Source of the DNA: Comamonas endophytica
GTDB taxonomy: Bacteria > Pseudomonadota > Gammaproteobacteria > Burkholderiales > Burkholderiaceae_C
Length of the DNA: 64,000 bases
Assembly: GCF_023634805.2 (NCBI RefSeq)
Contig: NZ_CP106881.1
Span: forward strand, 3,377,501 to 3,441,500
Direction: 5' to 3'
Position numbers and translations under genes: made by a program. This document shows positions 27,506 through 36,585 of this stretch, piece by piece. The notes beneath the pieces are model-generated. The model had not been told where the DNA came from. It saw only the letters and a list, made by a program, of their open reading frames with translations, and did no database searches. Each line of letters opens with the position of its first letter. The first letter of the stretch is position 1.

Positions 27506-28311
27506 GCGTTCATGGGCAACGGCGTGGCTGCAAGCGGCAGCAGTGCAGGCAGCTGCTGGCCTTCGCCGGCATACAGCGCCTGCAGCTGCGTTTCGCTCAC
27601 CTGGTCCGCGGGCAGGTCGAAGGCGATGCGCCCGGCCTGGATGCCGACGATGCGCGCGAAGCAGCCCAGCGCGAGATCGACCGCATGCAGGCTCGCCACG
27701 AGCGTTGCGTCGCGCGCGCGCGCATCGTCGACCAGCAGCCGTATGGTCGCCAGCGCCAGCGCCGGGTCCAGCGCCGACACCGGTTCATCGGCCAGCACCA
27801 GCGCGGGCTGCTGGTACAGCACGCGCGCGATGCCGGCGCGCTGCAGCTGCCCGCCCGAGAGCTGGTCGCAGCGCGCGAACAGCTTGCCCTCGAGTTCGAC
27901 ACGCGCCAGCGCGGCGCGCGCGCCGGGGATATCCATGGGATAGGCGAGCGAAGCCAGCGCCTTCCACGCCGGCCATTGGCCCAGCCGGCCCGCCAGCACG
28001 CTGGTGACGACGCGCTGGCGCGCGGGCAGGGGCGGTGCCTGGTGTACGGTGCCGATGCGCGCGCGCAGCCCGCGCAGCGCATGGGCGTTCAGCGCCTGCA
28101 GGTCATTGCCCAGCACCTGGACCGAGCCGCGCAGCCGCTGCGGCTGCGCCGCCCACGCCGTGCCCAGCACCGACAGCAGCGAGGTCTTGCCCGCGCCCGA
28201 GGGGCCGATCAGCGCAATGCTCTCGCCCTGCGCCGCCGCCAGCCGGATATCGGCCAGCGCCGTGCTGCCCTGCCCGTGGGTCAGGCCCACGCCGTCCAAC
28301 GCAAAGCTCAT
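27496..28311 (-). CDS. phnC: PhnC-type ABC transporter ATPase
   Basis: A 271-residue ATPase with Walker [10 protein letters not shown], signature LSGGQLQR, Walker [13 protein letters not shown] and switch His in SLHAVDLAL. It drives the import system with phnD and phnE. The middle is slightly abnormal in that the Q-loop reads [12 protein letters not shown]. The C-terminal extension past residue 240 is Leu/Pro-rich. 12 nt separate it from phnD upstream. Confidence 0.88.
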   Translation of the reverse strand: MSFALDGVGLTHGQGSTALADIRLAAAQGESIALIGPSGAGKTSLLSVLGTAWAAQPQRLRGSVQVLGNDLQALNAHALRGLRARIGTVHQAPPLPARQRVVTSVLAGRLGQWPAWKALASLAYPMDIPGARAALARVELEGKLFARCDQLSGGQLQRAGIARVLYQQPALVLADEPVSALDPALALATIRLLVDDARARDATLVASLHAVDLALGCFARIVGIQAGRIAFDLPADQVSETQLQALYAGEGQQLPALLPLAATPLPMNACR

Positions 28312-28323
28312 GCGGCGCGTGTC

Positions 28324-29205
28324 TTATTTCAGCAGGCCGGCCGACTTGGCGGCGTCTTCGATGCCGACGTAGTTCTTCGCCTCGGTCGGGATGAACTTCG
28401 AGGCGCGCTGCAGGGCCAGGATCTCCTTGTGCTGCGGATTGGCCGGATCGAGCTGCAGGAAGGCCTGGGTGAGCTTGCTGACCAGCGCCGGGTCCAGGTC
28501 GCCGCGCACCGTCCAGTTGTAGTCGAAATAGGGCGGCGTGGTGGCAAAGACGCGCACCTTGCCGGTGTCGACCTTCTTTTCCTCGACCAGCTTGTCCCAG
28601 ACCGAGGCGTTGAGCACGCCGGCCTCGGCGCGGCCCGCGGCAACGAAGGCCACCGTGGCGTCATGCGCGCCGGAGAAGGCGACGTTGCGGAAGTCCTTTT
28701 CGGGGTTCAGGCCCGCCTGCTGCAGGAAAAAGCGCGGCATCAGGCTGCCGGAGGTCGAGGAGGGCGCGCCAAAGGCAAAGCTCTTGCCCTTGAGGTCGGC
28801 GAGTGCCTTGACCTGCGGATTGGCGGTGATGAACTTGGAGGTGAAGCGCGCATCTTCCTCGCGCTGCACGATCGGAATGGCGGTGCCGTTGGTGCGGATC
28901 TTGGCCTGCACGAAGGTGAAGCCGCCGAGCCACGCCAGGTCGAGCTTGCGCGTGGCCAGCGATTCGACGACGGTGGCGTAGTCGGTGACAGGGGTGAAGA
29001 CCACCTTCATGCCGGTCTGCGCTTCCAGATACTTGCCCAGCGGCGCGAACTTGCGCTGCAGCTCGGTGGGGGCCTCGTCGGGAATGGCCGACACCCGCAG
29101 CACATTGTCGGCGGCCAGGGCGGGCAGAGCACCCAGGGACGAGGCGGCAATGACGCAAGATAGCGCTGAGCTCAGCGCAAGGCGGCGGGTGGTGGTGTGA
29201 CGCAT
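28324..29205 (-). CDS. phnD: PhnD-type substrate-binding protein (phosphonate / possibly selenate)
   Basis: A 293-residue periplasmic binding protein with a signal peptide ending ALAAD. The PhnD/transferrin-like fold shows LRVSAIPDEAPTELQRKFAPLGKYLE, LDLAWLGGFTFVQA, FAFGAPSSTSGSLMPR and FDYNWTVRGDLDP. I recall close homologues being labelled putative selenate ABC transporter binding proteins; this is memory, not a search. The start at 29203-29205 gives MRHTTTRRLALS, a typical signal n-region; upstream in-frame residues are noise. First gene of the operon. Confidence 0.88.
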   Translation of the reverse strand: MRHTTTRRLALSSALSCVIAASSLGALPALAADNVLRVSAIPDEAPTELQRKFAPLGKYLEAQTGMKVVFTPVTDYATVVESLATRKLDLAWLGGFTFVQAKIRTNGTAIPIVQREEDARFTSKFITANPQVKALADLKGKSFAFGAPSSTSGSLMPRFFLQQAGLNPEKDFRNVAFSGAHDATVAFVAAGRAEAGVLNASVWDKLVEEKKVDTGKVRVFATTPPYFDYNWTVRGDLDPALVSKLTQAFLQLDPANPQHKEILALQRASKFIPTEAKNYVGIEDAAKSAGLLK

Positions 29206-29372
29206 GGGGGTTCCGGTTCGGTTGCAGCCGCCCCGCGCGGATGGCAGGGCAGCCGGATCTATACCAGACGCGGCTTCGATGCCTGCCGCGTCCTGGCGCT
29301 CGCGGTGCATTGTAGTGACGGCCGCTGCCCCGTGCTGCCGTCTGCGTTGTATCCTACTGCGCTTGCGCCATC

Positions 29373-29678
29373 TCAGCTGAAGCGCACCTCGAAGAAGCTG
29401 CTTTCTCCGTCGCCCAGCCCCTGCATGCCGGCCTGGGCCGCGGCGCTGCTGGCCTTGGTCCAGCGCGCGAACACCGCCTTGGCCTCCTCGGTGATTTCCT
29501 CAGGCGGTGTTTCCTCCAGGCCCAGCACGCATTCCAGCGCCAGCGCCACCTGTTCGGCACCGCCGAGCTGGCGTTCCATCACGCGCGCATAGCGCGCCTC
29601 GGCACGCTGGCGCTCCTGTTCGGGCAGGCCGGGGTAATCGCACAGAGAGACGGTATAGAAGGTTTCCACAGTGTCCAT
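29373..29678 (-). CDS. Conserved hypothetical protein (101 aa)
   Basis: No named family recognised. An acidic, helical protein: MDTVETFYTVSLCDYPGLPEQERQRAEARY, then a Leu/Glu-rich helix (VALALECVLGLEETPPEEITEEAKAVFARW) and a short C-terminal strand (SSFFEVRFS). It looks cytosolic. There is no strong ribosome site; a possible promoter lies upstream at 29721-29749. It stands alone between phnD (same strand, downstream) and the divergent MFS gene. Confidence 0.65.
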   Translation of the reverse strand: MDTVETFYTVSLCDYPGLPEQERQRAEARYARVMERQLGGAEQVALALECVLGLEETPPEEITEEAKAVFARWTKASSAAAQAGMQGLGDGESSFFEVRFS

Positions 29679-29720
29679 GATCGGTCGGATGAAAGAGTTG
29701 ACTGGAGGAATGTACAGTGG

Positions 29721-29749
29721 ATTGTAGCCATCGACTGTTGTTTTTTACA
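29721..29749 (-). promoter_or_regulatory. Possible sigma-70 promoter for the 101-aa gene
   Basis: On the minus strand a good -10, TACAAT (29721-29726), lies 17 nt downstream of TGTAAA (29744-29749), a weak -35. It is an AT-rich island in the 292-bp gap to the MFS gene; nothing else is evident in that gap. Confidence 0.35.
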
Positions 29750-29970
29750 GGTCTTTTTCTCTTGCGAGGCATTGTGCCGGGGGCCTGCGTGCACCGCGAT
29801 GGCTCGGTTGCGCGATCGAGATGACCGCAGCGCTCCAAGGCACGCGCCGCCCCGTATCCTTTTGCAGGCAGAGCATGGCGCGATGGCACCGTCGCTCCAT
29901 AATCGCCGGCTCCCGCTCCGGTTTCATCATGACGACGGCATATGCGGGTGCAGCCCGAGCCAGGAAAGCC

Positions 29971-31416
29971 ATGCAGGAAATCGCCCAGAAGCCGCAGCCC
30001 ACGCTGCGCGAAGAAACCACCGTCGCCGCCGTCGACGGATTGCCCGCGGGCCAGCGCGGCCGCTCGATGCTCGTGATCGTGCTCGGTCTGGCGGTGGTGG
30101 TGCTCGACAGCAGCCTGCTCAACCTGGCGCTGCCGACCATTGCGCGCGGCTTCGAGGCCGCCGCGTCGCAGACGATCTGGGTGGTCAATGCCTATCAGAT
30201 CGCCTCGCTGGTGCTGCTGCTGCCGCTGGCCGCCGTGGGCGAGCGCATCGGCTACCGGCGCGTGTACCTGTTTGGCATGGCGCTGTTCGCGATGGCCTCG
30301 CTGGGCGCGATCTTCGCGCCCACGCTGGGCGCGCTGATCGCGGCGCGCGGGCTGCAGGGCCTGGGGGCGGCCGGCGTGATGAGCGTCAATGCGGTACTGG
30401 TGCGGCTCACTTTCCCGCGCGCGCTGCTGGGCAAGGGCCTGGCCTACAACTCCATGGTGGTGGCGGGCGCATCCGTGGCCGGGCCCGCGGTGGCTGCGGG
30501 CATCCTGTCGGTTGCTTCATGGCACTGGCTGCTGGCGCTGAATGTGCCGCTGGGCCTGCTCACGCTGTGGCTGGGCAGCAAGGCGCTGCCGCACAACCCG
30601 GTCGTGTCGGGCGAACGCACCGCCAGGACCTTCTCGGCGCTCGATCTGCTGCTGAACATGGCGATGTTCACGCTGGTGTTCCTGGGCGCCGATGCGCTGG
30701 GCGTGGCGCGCAAGGAAGAGGGCGGTTCGCCGCTCGCGGGCTCGCTGATGCTCGGCGCCGGCCTGGCCGTCGGCATCTGGCACCTGCGGCGCCAGAGCCG
30801 CCAGGCGCGGCCGCTGTTTCCCGTCGACCTGCTGCGCATTCCGGTGTTCGCGCTGTCCATGGCATCTTCGGTCAATGCGTTCTGCGCGCAGACGCTGGCC
30901 TTCCTGGCCATGCCCTTCCTGCTGCTGGAAACCTATGGCCACACGGCGCTCGAAGCCGGGCTGCTGCTGACGGCCTGGCCCGCGGCCATCGTCACCGTCG
31001 CGCCGCTGGCCGGGCGGCTGATCGGACGCTACCCCGACGGCCTGCTCGGCGGCGTGGGCATGGCGGTGTTTGCCAGCGGGCTGTGGCTGCTGGCGCTGCT
31101 GCCGGCCCACCCCGCGGATATCGATGTGGTCTGGCGCCTGGCACTGTGCGGCGCGGGCTTCGCGCTGTTCCAGTCGCCCAACAACCACACCATCGTCACC
31201 TCCACGCCGCTGGCGCGCAGCGGCGCGGGCAGCGCGATGCTGGGCACGGCGCGCCTGACGGGCCAGACCCTGGGGGCCATCATTCTCGCCACGCTGTTTG
31301 CCATCTGGCCGGGCCATGGCGGCAGGGCCGAGATGGTGGCCCTGGTGGCGGCAGGCATCTTCGCGCTGGTGGCCGGCACCTGCAGCAGCCTGCGCGTGCG
31401 CCAGCCACGGCACTAG
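29971..31416 (+). CDS. MFS transporter, DHA2 (14-TM) family
   Basis: A drug:H+ antiporter-type exporter. From MQEIAQKPQP the protein is about 481 residues with some 13-14 hydrophobic helices. Motif A appears as GERIGYRRVYLFGMALF, DHA2 motif D1-like LDSSLLNLALPTIARGF near the N-terminus, and motif C-like GASVAGPAVAAGILS. AGGAAAG just before ATG 29971 supports this start; ATG 29929 or 29821 would add an Arg-rich low-complexity leader. Substrate unknown. No regulator is adjacent. Confidence 0.85.
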   Translation: MQEIAQKPQPTLREETTVAAVDGLPAGQRGRSMLVIVLGLAVVVLDSSLLNLALPTIARGFEAAASQTIWVVNAYQIASLVLLLPLAAVGERIGYRRVYLFGMALFAMASLGAIFAPTLGALIAARGLQGLGAAGVMSVNAVLVRLTFPRALLGKGLAYNSMVVAGASVAGPAVAAGILSVASWHWLLALNVPLGLLTLWLGSKALPHNPVVSGERTARTFSALDLLLNMAMFTLVFLGADALGVARKEEGGSPLAGSLMLGAGLAVGIWHLRRQSRQARPLFPVDLLRIPVFALSMASSVNAFCAQTLAFLAMPFLLLETYGHTALEAGLLLTAWPAAIVTVAPLAGRLIGRYPDGLLGGVGMAVFASGLWLLALLPAHPADIDVVWRLALCGAGFALFQSPNNHTIVTSTPLARSGAGSAMLGTARLTGQTLGAIILATLFAIWPGHGGRAEMVALVAAGIFALVAGTCSSLRVRQPRH

Positions 31417-31541
31417 TGCCAAGATGCGCCCGGCGACGCGCTACGCGACGCGCTGGCGACACGCGCGCGCCGGGCGCCATCGCACAATGCTGCAGTGGCC
31501 CTGTACGGCCACCCATGACATCAGCAAGAGGAGACAGCGAC

Positions 31542-32330
31542 ATGACGCGCAAGGTGCAGGAACTGTTTGATCTGGGCGGCAAGACAGCCCTCGTGACCGG
31601 CGGCTCGCGCGGCCTGGGCCTGCAGATGGCGCAGGCGCTGGGCGAGGCCGGCGCGCGGATCGTGCTGAGCTCGCGCAAGGCCACCGACCTCGAGCAGGCC
31701 GCGGCCGCGCTGCGCGCCGGCGGCATCGACGCGCAGTGGATCGCGGCCGATTGCGGGCGCGAGGAGGACATCGCGCGCCTGGCCGACGAGACGCTGGCGC
31801 GGGTGGGCGTTGTCGACATACTGGTCAACAACGCCGGCGCCAGCTGGGGCGCGCCCGCCGAGGAGCACCCGACCGAAGCCTGGGACAAGGTGATGAACCT
31901 GAATGTGCGCGGCTACTTCCTGCTCAGCCGCGAGATCGCGCGGCGCAGCATGATCCCGCGGCGCGCAGGGCGCATCATCAATATCGCCTCGATCGCCGGC
32001 CTCAATGGCAACCCGATAGAGATGAAGACCATCGCCTACAACACCTCCAAGGGCGCTGTGATCAATTTCACGCGCGCGCTGGCGGCCGAATGGGGCGTGC
32101 ACGGCATCAACGTCAACGCGATCTGCCCGGGCTTCTTCAAGACCAAGATGGCCACGGTGCTGATCGAGACGCTGGGCGAGGAAAAGATGGCGGCGCACGC
32201 GCCGCTGCGCCGCCTGGGCGACGACGAGGATCTCAAGGGCATCACGCTGCTCTATGCCTCGGCGGCCGGAAAGCACATCACGGGGCAGTGGCTGGCGGTG
32301 GATGGCGGCGTCAGCGTGGTGACGGGCTGA
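31542..32330 (+). CDS. SDR family oxidoreductase
   Basis: A classical short-chain dehydrogenase of 262 residues. TGGSRGLG is the nucleotide-binding motif, NNAG the second, and the catalytic residues are Ser in NIASIAGL, Tyr in AYNTSKGA and its Lys. The C-terminus ends WLAVDGGVSVVTG. AAGAGGAGAC lies before ATG 31542. It begins a co-directional group with a thioesterase, an MDR reductase and a second SDR, suggesting acyl-chain or carbonyl metabolism; substrate unknown. Confidence 0.9.
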   Translation: MTRKVQELFDLGGKTALVTGGSRGLGLQMAQALGEAGARIVLSSRKATDLEQAAAALRAGGIDAQWIAADCGREEDIARLADETLARVGVVDILVNNAGASWGAPAEEHPTEAWDKVMNLNVRGYFLLSREIARRSMIPRRAGRIINIASIAGLNGNPIEMKTIAYNTSKGAVINFTRALAAEWGVHGINVNAICPGFFKTKMATVLIETLGEEKMAAHAPLRRLGDDEDLKGITLLYASAAGKHITGQWLAVDGGVSVVTG

Positions 32331-32427
32331 GCCGCCCCGACTGCCCCGACAATAGCGCTGCCGCGGCGCGTCCAGCGCCCGGCCCCTGCGGGCGGGCGCT
32401 GCCCCCGAATGAAGAAAGGCCGATCCG

Positions 32428-32820
32428 GTGTTGAGTTTCGAAGCAGACATTCCCTTTGTATCCGAGCTGGGCTTCACGCTGCACAGGCGTGCCGGCGGCG
32501 AGTCGGAGCTGCATTACACGCCGCGTGCCGAGCACCTGAATTCCTTCGGCGTGACCCATGGCGGCGCGCTGATGGCGCTGCTCGACGTGACCATGGCGCA
32601 GGCTGCCAGCAGCGTGCTGCCCAATACCGGCGGCGTGACCATCGAGATGAAGACCTCGTTCATGCACCCGGCGCGCGGCGCGCTGGTGGCCAAGGGGCAG
32701 TTGCTGCACAAGACCCATGGCGGCATGGCCTACGCCGAGGGTTCGGTGTACGACGCCGAGGGCCGCCTGTGCTGCAAGGCTTCTGGCACCTTCAAACTCA
32801 AGCAGCGCGATCCGGCTTGA
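32428..32820 (+). CDS. PaaI-type hotdog thioesterase
   Basis: A 130-residue hotdog-fold acyl-CoA thioesterase. It shows the family motif FGVTHGGALMALLDVTMAQAA and the strand pair VTIEMKTSFMHPARGALVAKGQLLHK. Translation appears to begin at GTG 32428 or TTG 32431; no ATG precedes the conserved N-terminus, and AAAGG lies upstream. It lies between an SDR and an MDR gene on the same strand. Confidence 0.85.
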   Translation: MLSFEADIPFVSELGFTLHRRAGGESELHYTPRAEHLNSFGVTHGGALMALLDVTMAQAASSVLPNTGGVTIEMKTSFMHPARGALVAKGQLLHKTHGGMAYAEGSVYDAEGRLCCKASGTFKLKQRDPA

Positions 32821-32902
32821 CGACAGGCCGGCGCCCGAGGGGCGAGGGCGCCCGCGCGACGTAGGCTTGCATGGCATTTCACATATCCAAGGGAGACCGT
32901 TC

Positions 32903-33919
32903 ATGACCGTGAATCAGCAGATTATTCTCGACAGCCGCCCGCAGGGCGAAGCCAGCGAAGGCAATTTCCGGCTGGTCCAGGCGGAGGTGCCGGCGCTGCG
33001 GGACGGCGAGGTGCTGGTGCGCCACCATTACCTCAGCCTGGATCCCTACATGCGCGGGCGCATGAACGACAGCAAGAGCTATGCGGCCAGCCAGCCGCTG
33101 GGCGAGGTGATGATCGGCGGCACCGTCGGCGAAGTGGTCGAGAGCCGCCACCCGAAGTTTGCCGCGGGCGATCAGGTCGTGGGCATGGGCGGCTGGCAGG
33201 AATACAGCGTGGTGGACGGCAACGCGCCCGGCATGCTGCGCAAGGTGGACACCACCCATGTGCCGCTGTCGCACTACCTGGGCGCCGTCGGCATGCCCGG
33301 CGTCACGGCCTGGTACGGGCTGGTGAAGATCATTGCGCCCAAGGCCGGCGAGACCGTCGTTGTCAGCGCCGCCACCGGCGCCGTGGGCAGCGCCTTCGGG
33401 GCGCTGGCCAAGGCGCGCGGGCTGCGCGTGGTGGGCATTGCGGGCGGGCCCGAGAAATGCCGCTATGCCACCGAGGAACTGGGCTTCGACGAATGCATCG
33501 ACTACCGCGTGCATGGCGATGTCAAGTCCATGTCCCAGGCACTGAAGCAGGCCTGCCCCGACGGCATCGACGGCTATTACGAGAATGTCGGCGGCTATAT
33601 CCTCGACGCCGTGCTGCTGCGCACCAATGCCTTTGCGCGCATCGCGGTCTGCGGAATGATTGCCGGCTACGACGGCCAGCCGCTGCCGCTGCAGAACCCG
33701 GCGCTGATCCTGATCAACCGCCTGAAGATCGAGGGCTTCATCGTCAGCGAGCACATGGAAGTCTGGCCCGAGGCGCTCAAGGAACTGGGCACGCTGGTGG
33801 GCTCGGGCAAGCTGCGCCCGCGCGAGACCGTCGCCCAGGGTCTGGCCGCCGCGCCCGCGGCGTTCCTGGGGTTGCTCAAAGGCAAGAACTTTGGCAAGCA
33901 ACTGGTGAAGCTCGTCTGA
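32903..33919 (+). CDS. NADP-dependent oxidoreductase, MDR family (CurA/leukotriene-B4-dehydrogenase type)
   Basis: A zinc-free medium-chain reductase of 338 residues. LSLDPYMRGRM and GEVMIGGTVGEVVES mark the N-terminal domain; VVVSAATGAVGSAFGALAKARG is the NADP-binding loop. The family reduces enone double bonds. AAGGGAG lies before ATG 32903; the open frame upstream overlaps the thioesterase gene and is not used. The next SDR starts 19 nt downstream. Confidence 0.92.
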   Translation: MTVNQQIILDSRPQGEASEGNFRLVQAEVPALRDGEVLVRHHYLSLDPYMRGRMNDSKSYAASQPLGEVMIGGTVGEVVESRHPKFAAGDQVVGMGGWQEYSVVDGNAPGMLRKVDTTHVPLSHYLGAVGMPGVTAWYGLVKIIAPKAGETVVVSAATGAVGSAFGALAKARGLRVVGIAGGPEKCRYATEELGFDECIDYRVHGDVKSMSQALKQACPDGIDGYYENVGGYILDAVLLRTNAFARIAVCGMIAGYDGQPLPLQNPALILINRLKIEGFIVSEHMEVWPEALKELGTLVGSGKLRPRETVAQGLAAAPAAFLGLLKGKNFGKQLVKLV

Positions 33920-33938
33920 ACGCGCCCGGGAGGCCGCC

Positions 33939-34847
33939 ATGATCGAAGATTTCCAAGGCAAGACAGCCGTGCTGACCGGCGCCGGTTCGGGCTTCGGCCT
34001 GGAATGCGCGCGCATCGGTGCGCGGCTGGGCATGAATCTGGTGCTGGTGGACGTGCAGCGCGAGGCGCTCGACGCGGCTGCCGAGGAGATGCGCGCCGCG
34101 GGCGCCGAGGTGCTGGTGCAGCGCGTCGATGTCTCCAACCGCATGCAGATGGAGGTGCTCGCGCGCAGCGTGCAGGAGAGCTTCGGCGCGCCGCACCTGG
34201 TGTTCAACAACGCCGGCGTGGGCGCGGGCGGGCTGGTCTGGGAGAACTCCGTCGCCGACTGGGAGTGGGTGCTGGGCGTGAACGTCTGGGGCGTGATCCA
34301 CGGCCTGCGGCTGTTCATGCCGATGATGCTGGAGGCCGCCAAGGCCGACCCTGCGTACCGCGGCCATATGGTCAACACCGCCAGCATGGCCGGGCTGGTC
34401 ACGCCGCCCAACATGGGTATCTACAACGTCAGCAAGCATGCGGTGGTGAGCCTGACCGAGACGCTCTACCAGGATCTGTCGCTGGTCACCGACCAGGTGC
34501 ATGCGAGCCTGCTGTGCCCGTATTTCGTGCCCACGGGCATCCACCAGAGCGAGCGCAACCGGCCCGCGGGCCAGGGCGGCGCGCCGCTGACGGCCAGCCA
34601 GAAGATCGGCCAGGCCATGACGGACAAGGCGGTGTCCTCGGGCAAGGTCAGCGCCGCCGAGGTCGCGCAGAAGGTGTTCGATGCGGTGGCGGCCAACCAG
34701 TTCTATGTCTTCAGCCATCCCCAGGCGCTGGGAGCGGTGCAAAGCCGCATGGAGGACGTGATGCAGGCGCGCAATCCCTCCGATCCCTTCGCGCACAAGC
34801 CGGAGCTGGGCGCCAGCCTGCGCGCCGCGCTGCGCGATCCGGGCTGA
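33939..34847 (+). CDS. SDR family oxidoreductase
   Basis: A 302-residue SDR, longer than the first one at 31542. It has TGAGSGFG, NNAGVGAGG, the serine in NTASMAGL and YNVSKHA with catalytic Tyr/Lys, and an extended C-terminal region (ASQKIGQAMTDKAVSSGKVSAAEVAQKVFDAV) typical of 'extended classical' members. Closely follows the MDR gene and ends before a strong terminator, so the group 31542-34847 is probably one transcript. Confidence 0.9.
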   Translation: MIEDFQGKTAVLTGAGSGFGLECARIGARLGMNLVLVDVQREALDAAAEEMRAAGAEVLVQRVDVSNRMQMEVLARSVQESFGAPHLVFNNAGVGAGGLVWENSVADWEWVLGVNVWGVIHGLRLFMPMMLEAAKADPAYRGHMVNTASMAGLVTPPNMGIYNVSKHAVVSLTETLYQDLSLVTDQVHASLLCPYFVPTGIHQSERNRPAGQGGAPLTASQKIGQAMTDKAVSSGKVSAAEVAQKVFDAVAANQFYVFSHPQALGAVQSRMEDVMQARNPSDPFAHKPELGASLRAALRDPG

Positions 34848-34868
34848 AGGGCCGCAATGCTGATTTCC

Positions 34869-34891
34869 GGGCCGTTTCGACGGCCCTTTTT
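34869..34891 (+). terminator. Rho-independent terminator after the SDR/MDR group
   Basis: GGGCCGT, loop TTCG, ACGGCCC, then TTTTTC. A 7-bp GC stem with a stable tetraloop, 21 nt after the SDR stop. The 316 bp from here to the RND adaptor hold only the promoter region described below. Confidence 0.9.
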
Positions 34892-35169
34892 CTTGGTGAT
34901 TGCAAAGCGGGCGCAGCGCCACAGGCCGCCTGGGCAAAATGGAAGGTGCACGAAGGGGCATGACAGAGAGGGGGTGGCGTTGGCCGAAATGGCTGCGCTG
35001 GCCACCCACAACGATGCATGCCAGCGCAAGCTGTAAATAACCGTCGCATACAAGTTGAATTGGCCTTGCGCGAATGTAACGAGTCGCTACCTGGTGGCAT
35101 GATCCTCCTGCCCGAATGAAATGCGAATCGGCATTTTCGAAAGGCAGCCGCGCACCCCACGCCCCGGGT

Positions 35170-35198
35170 TTGCCGGCTTTACAAAAAGTAAATATTAG
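35170..35198 (+). promoter_or_regulatory. Putative RND-operon promoter with inverted-repeat operator
   Basis: TTGCCG (35170-35175) and TATTAG (35193-35198) are 17 nt apart. Inside the spacer lies a perfect inverted repeat TTTAC-AAAAA-GTAAA (35178-35192), the size of a TetR-type site. If real, transcription would begin close to the annotated start at 35208, which argues for a later start codon such as ATG 35241. No regulator gene is adjacent. Confidence 0.4.
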
Positions 35199-35207
35199 GC
35201 TTGCACA

Positions 35208-36572
35208 ATGGTGCCTGCCTTCCAATTTCATTTGCACCCCATGACGTCTGCCCTGTCTCTTTCGCTGCGTGCGCGCCTGCTGTCCCAGTGGCTTTCCCGG
35301 ACTCCCAGTGCACGCATCCCGGCATGGCGCATGGCGGCATGCGCCGCGGCGGTGGCGGCGGTGACGGCCGGCTGCTCGCCCAAGGAGGCGCCAGCGCCCG
35401 CGCCCAAGGCCCCGACCAAGGTCGGCGTGGTGACGCTGGCCACGCAGAGCCAGCAGCTCGATGCCAGCCTGCCGGGCCGCACGCGCGCGTTCATGACCGC
35501 CGAGGTCCGGCCCCAGGTGTCGGGCATCGTGCAAAAGCGCCTGTTCACAGAGGGCGCGACCGTGAAGGCCGGGCAGCCGCTCTACCAGATCGATTCCGCC
35601 TCGCTGCGCGCCACCTTGGCCAGCGCCGAGGCCGCGCTGGCCAAGGTGCGCGCCAGCCAGCGCACGCTGCAGGCCACGGCGGCGCGCAACGCCGAGCTGG
35701 TGAAGATCGATGCCATCAGCCGCCAGGCCAACGAGGAAAGCCAGGCCGCGGTGGCGCAGTCGGCCGCCGACGTGGCGGCGGCGCAGGCGGCGCTGGAGAA
35801 CGCGCGCATCAACCTGCGCTACAGCAGCATCCAGGCGCCGATCAGCGGCCAGACCAGCCTGTCCACCGTCACTCCCGGCGCACTGGTCACCGCCAACCAG
35901 GCCGAAGCGCTCACGACCATCGTGCAGCTCGACCCGATGTATGTGGATTTCACCCAGTCGAGCACCGAGCTGCTGCAGCTCAAGCGCGACATCCAGGAGG
36001 GGCGCTTCCAGAAGCTCGAGCGCGATGCCATGACGGTGCAGCTGCGGCTCGAAGACGGCCGCGCCTACCCCCATCCCGGCAAGCTGCAGTTCGCCGGCGT
36101 GATCGTGAACCCCAGCACCGGCGTGGTGACGCTGCGCGCGGTGGTGCCCAACCCCGAAGGCGTGCTGATGCCGGGCATGTATGTGCAGGCGGCACTGCCC
36201 ACGGGCATCGCGCCCGAGGCGCTGCTCGTGCCGCAGCAGGCGGTGACGCGCGACATTGCCGGCAAGGCCAGCGTGCTGGTGATCGACGCCGAAAGCAAGG
36301 CCCAGCGCCGCCCCATCGAGATCGACCGTGCCGTGGGCAGCCGCTGGATGGTGACTTCGGGCCTGGCGGCCGGCGACAAGGTGGTGGTCGACGGCTTCCA
36401 GCGCGTCAAGGCCGGCGACAGGGTCGATCCGCAGGAGGTGGACCTGCGCGCCAAGGCCCGCGTGGCCGAGGCCGCGACCGCGCAGGCCAATGGCGCGCCA
36501 TCGGCAGGCGCGCCGGGCGCCGCTGCGCCGGGCGCCGCCGCGCCGGCCAACGCCCCCGCAGCCCAGCGCTGA
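35208..36572 (+). CDS. RND efflux periplasmic adaptor (AcrA/MexA family lipoprotein)
   Basis: The membrane-fusion subunit of a tripartite drug pump, 454 residues as read from 35208. A lipobox-like AVTAGC precedes the mature Cys56; starts at 35241 or 35331 would shorten the leader. Domains in order: lipoyl half-motif (AEVRPQVSGIVQKRLFTEGATVKAGQPLYQID), alpha-hairpin (about 120-190), second lipoyl half (LRYSSIQAPISGQTS), beta-barrel and membrane-proximal domains. The tail is Ala/Pro/Gly-rich low complexity. It is followed by the pump and channel genes. Confidence 0.92.
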   Translation: MVPAFQFHLHPMTSALSLSLRARLLSQWLSRTPSARIPAWRMAACAAAVAAVTAGCSPKEAPAPAPKAPTKVGVVTLATQSQQLDASLPGRTRAFMTAEVRPQVSGIVQKRLFTEGATVKAGQPLYQIDSASLRATLASAEAALAKVRASQRTLQATAARNAELVKIDAISRQANEESQAAVAQSAADVAAAQAALENARINLRYSSIQAPISGQTSLSTVTPGALVTANQAEALTTIVQLDPMYVDFTQSSTELLQLKRDIQEGRFQKLERDAMTVQLRLEDGRAYPHPGKLQFAGVIVNPSTGVVTLRAVVPNPEGVLMPGMYVQAALPTGIAPEALLVPQQAVTRDIAGKASVLVIDAESKAQRRPIEIDRAVGSRWMVTSGLAAGDKVVVDGFQRVKAGDRVDPQEVDLRAKARVAEAATAQANGAPSAGAPGAAAPGAAAPANAPAAQR

Positions 36573-36585
36573 GAGATCCGCAGCC

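Noticed and set aside
29745..30188. Minus-strand frame between the 101-aa gene and the MFS gene
   Set aside because: Overlaps the MFS N-terminus and has no recognisable features.
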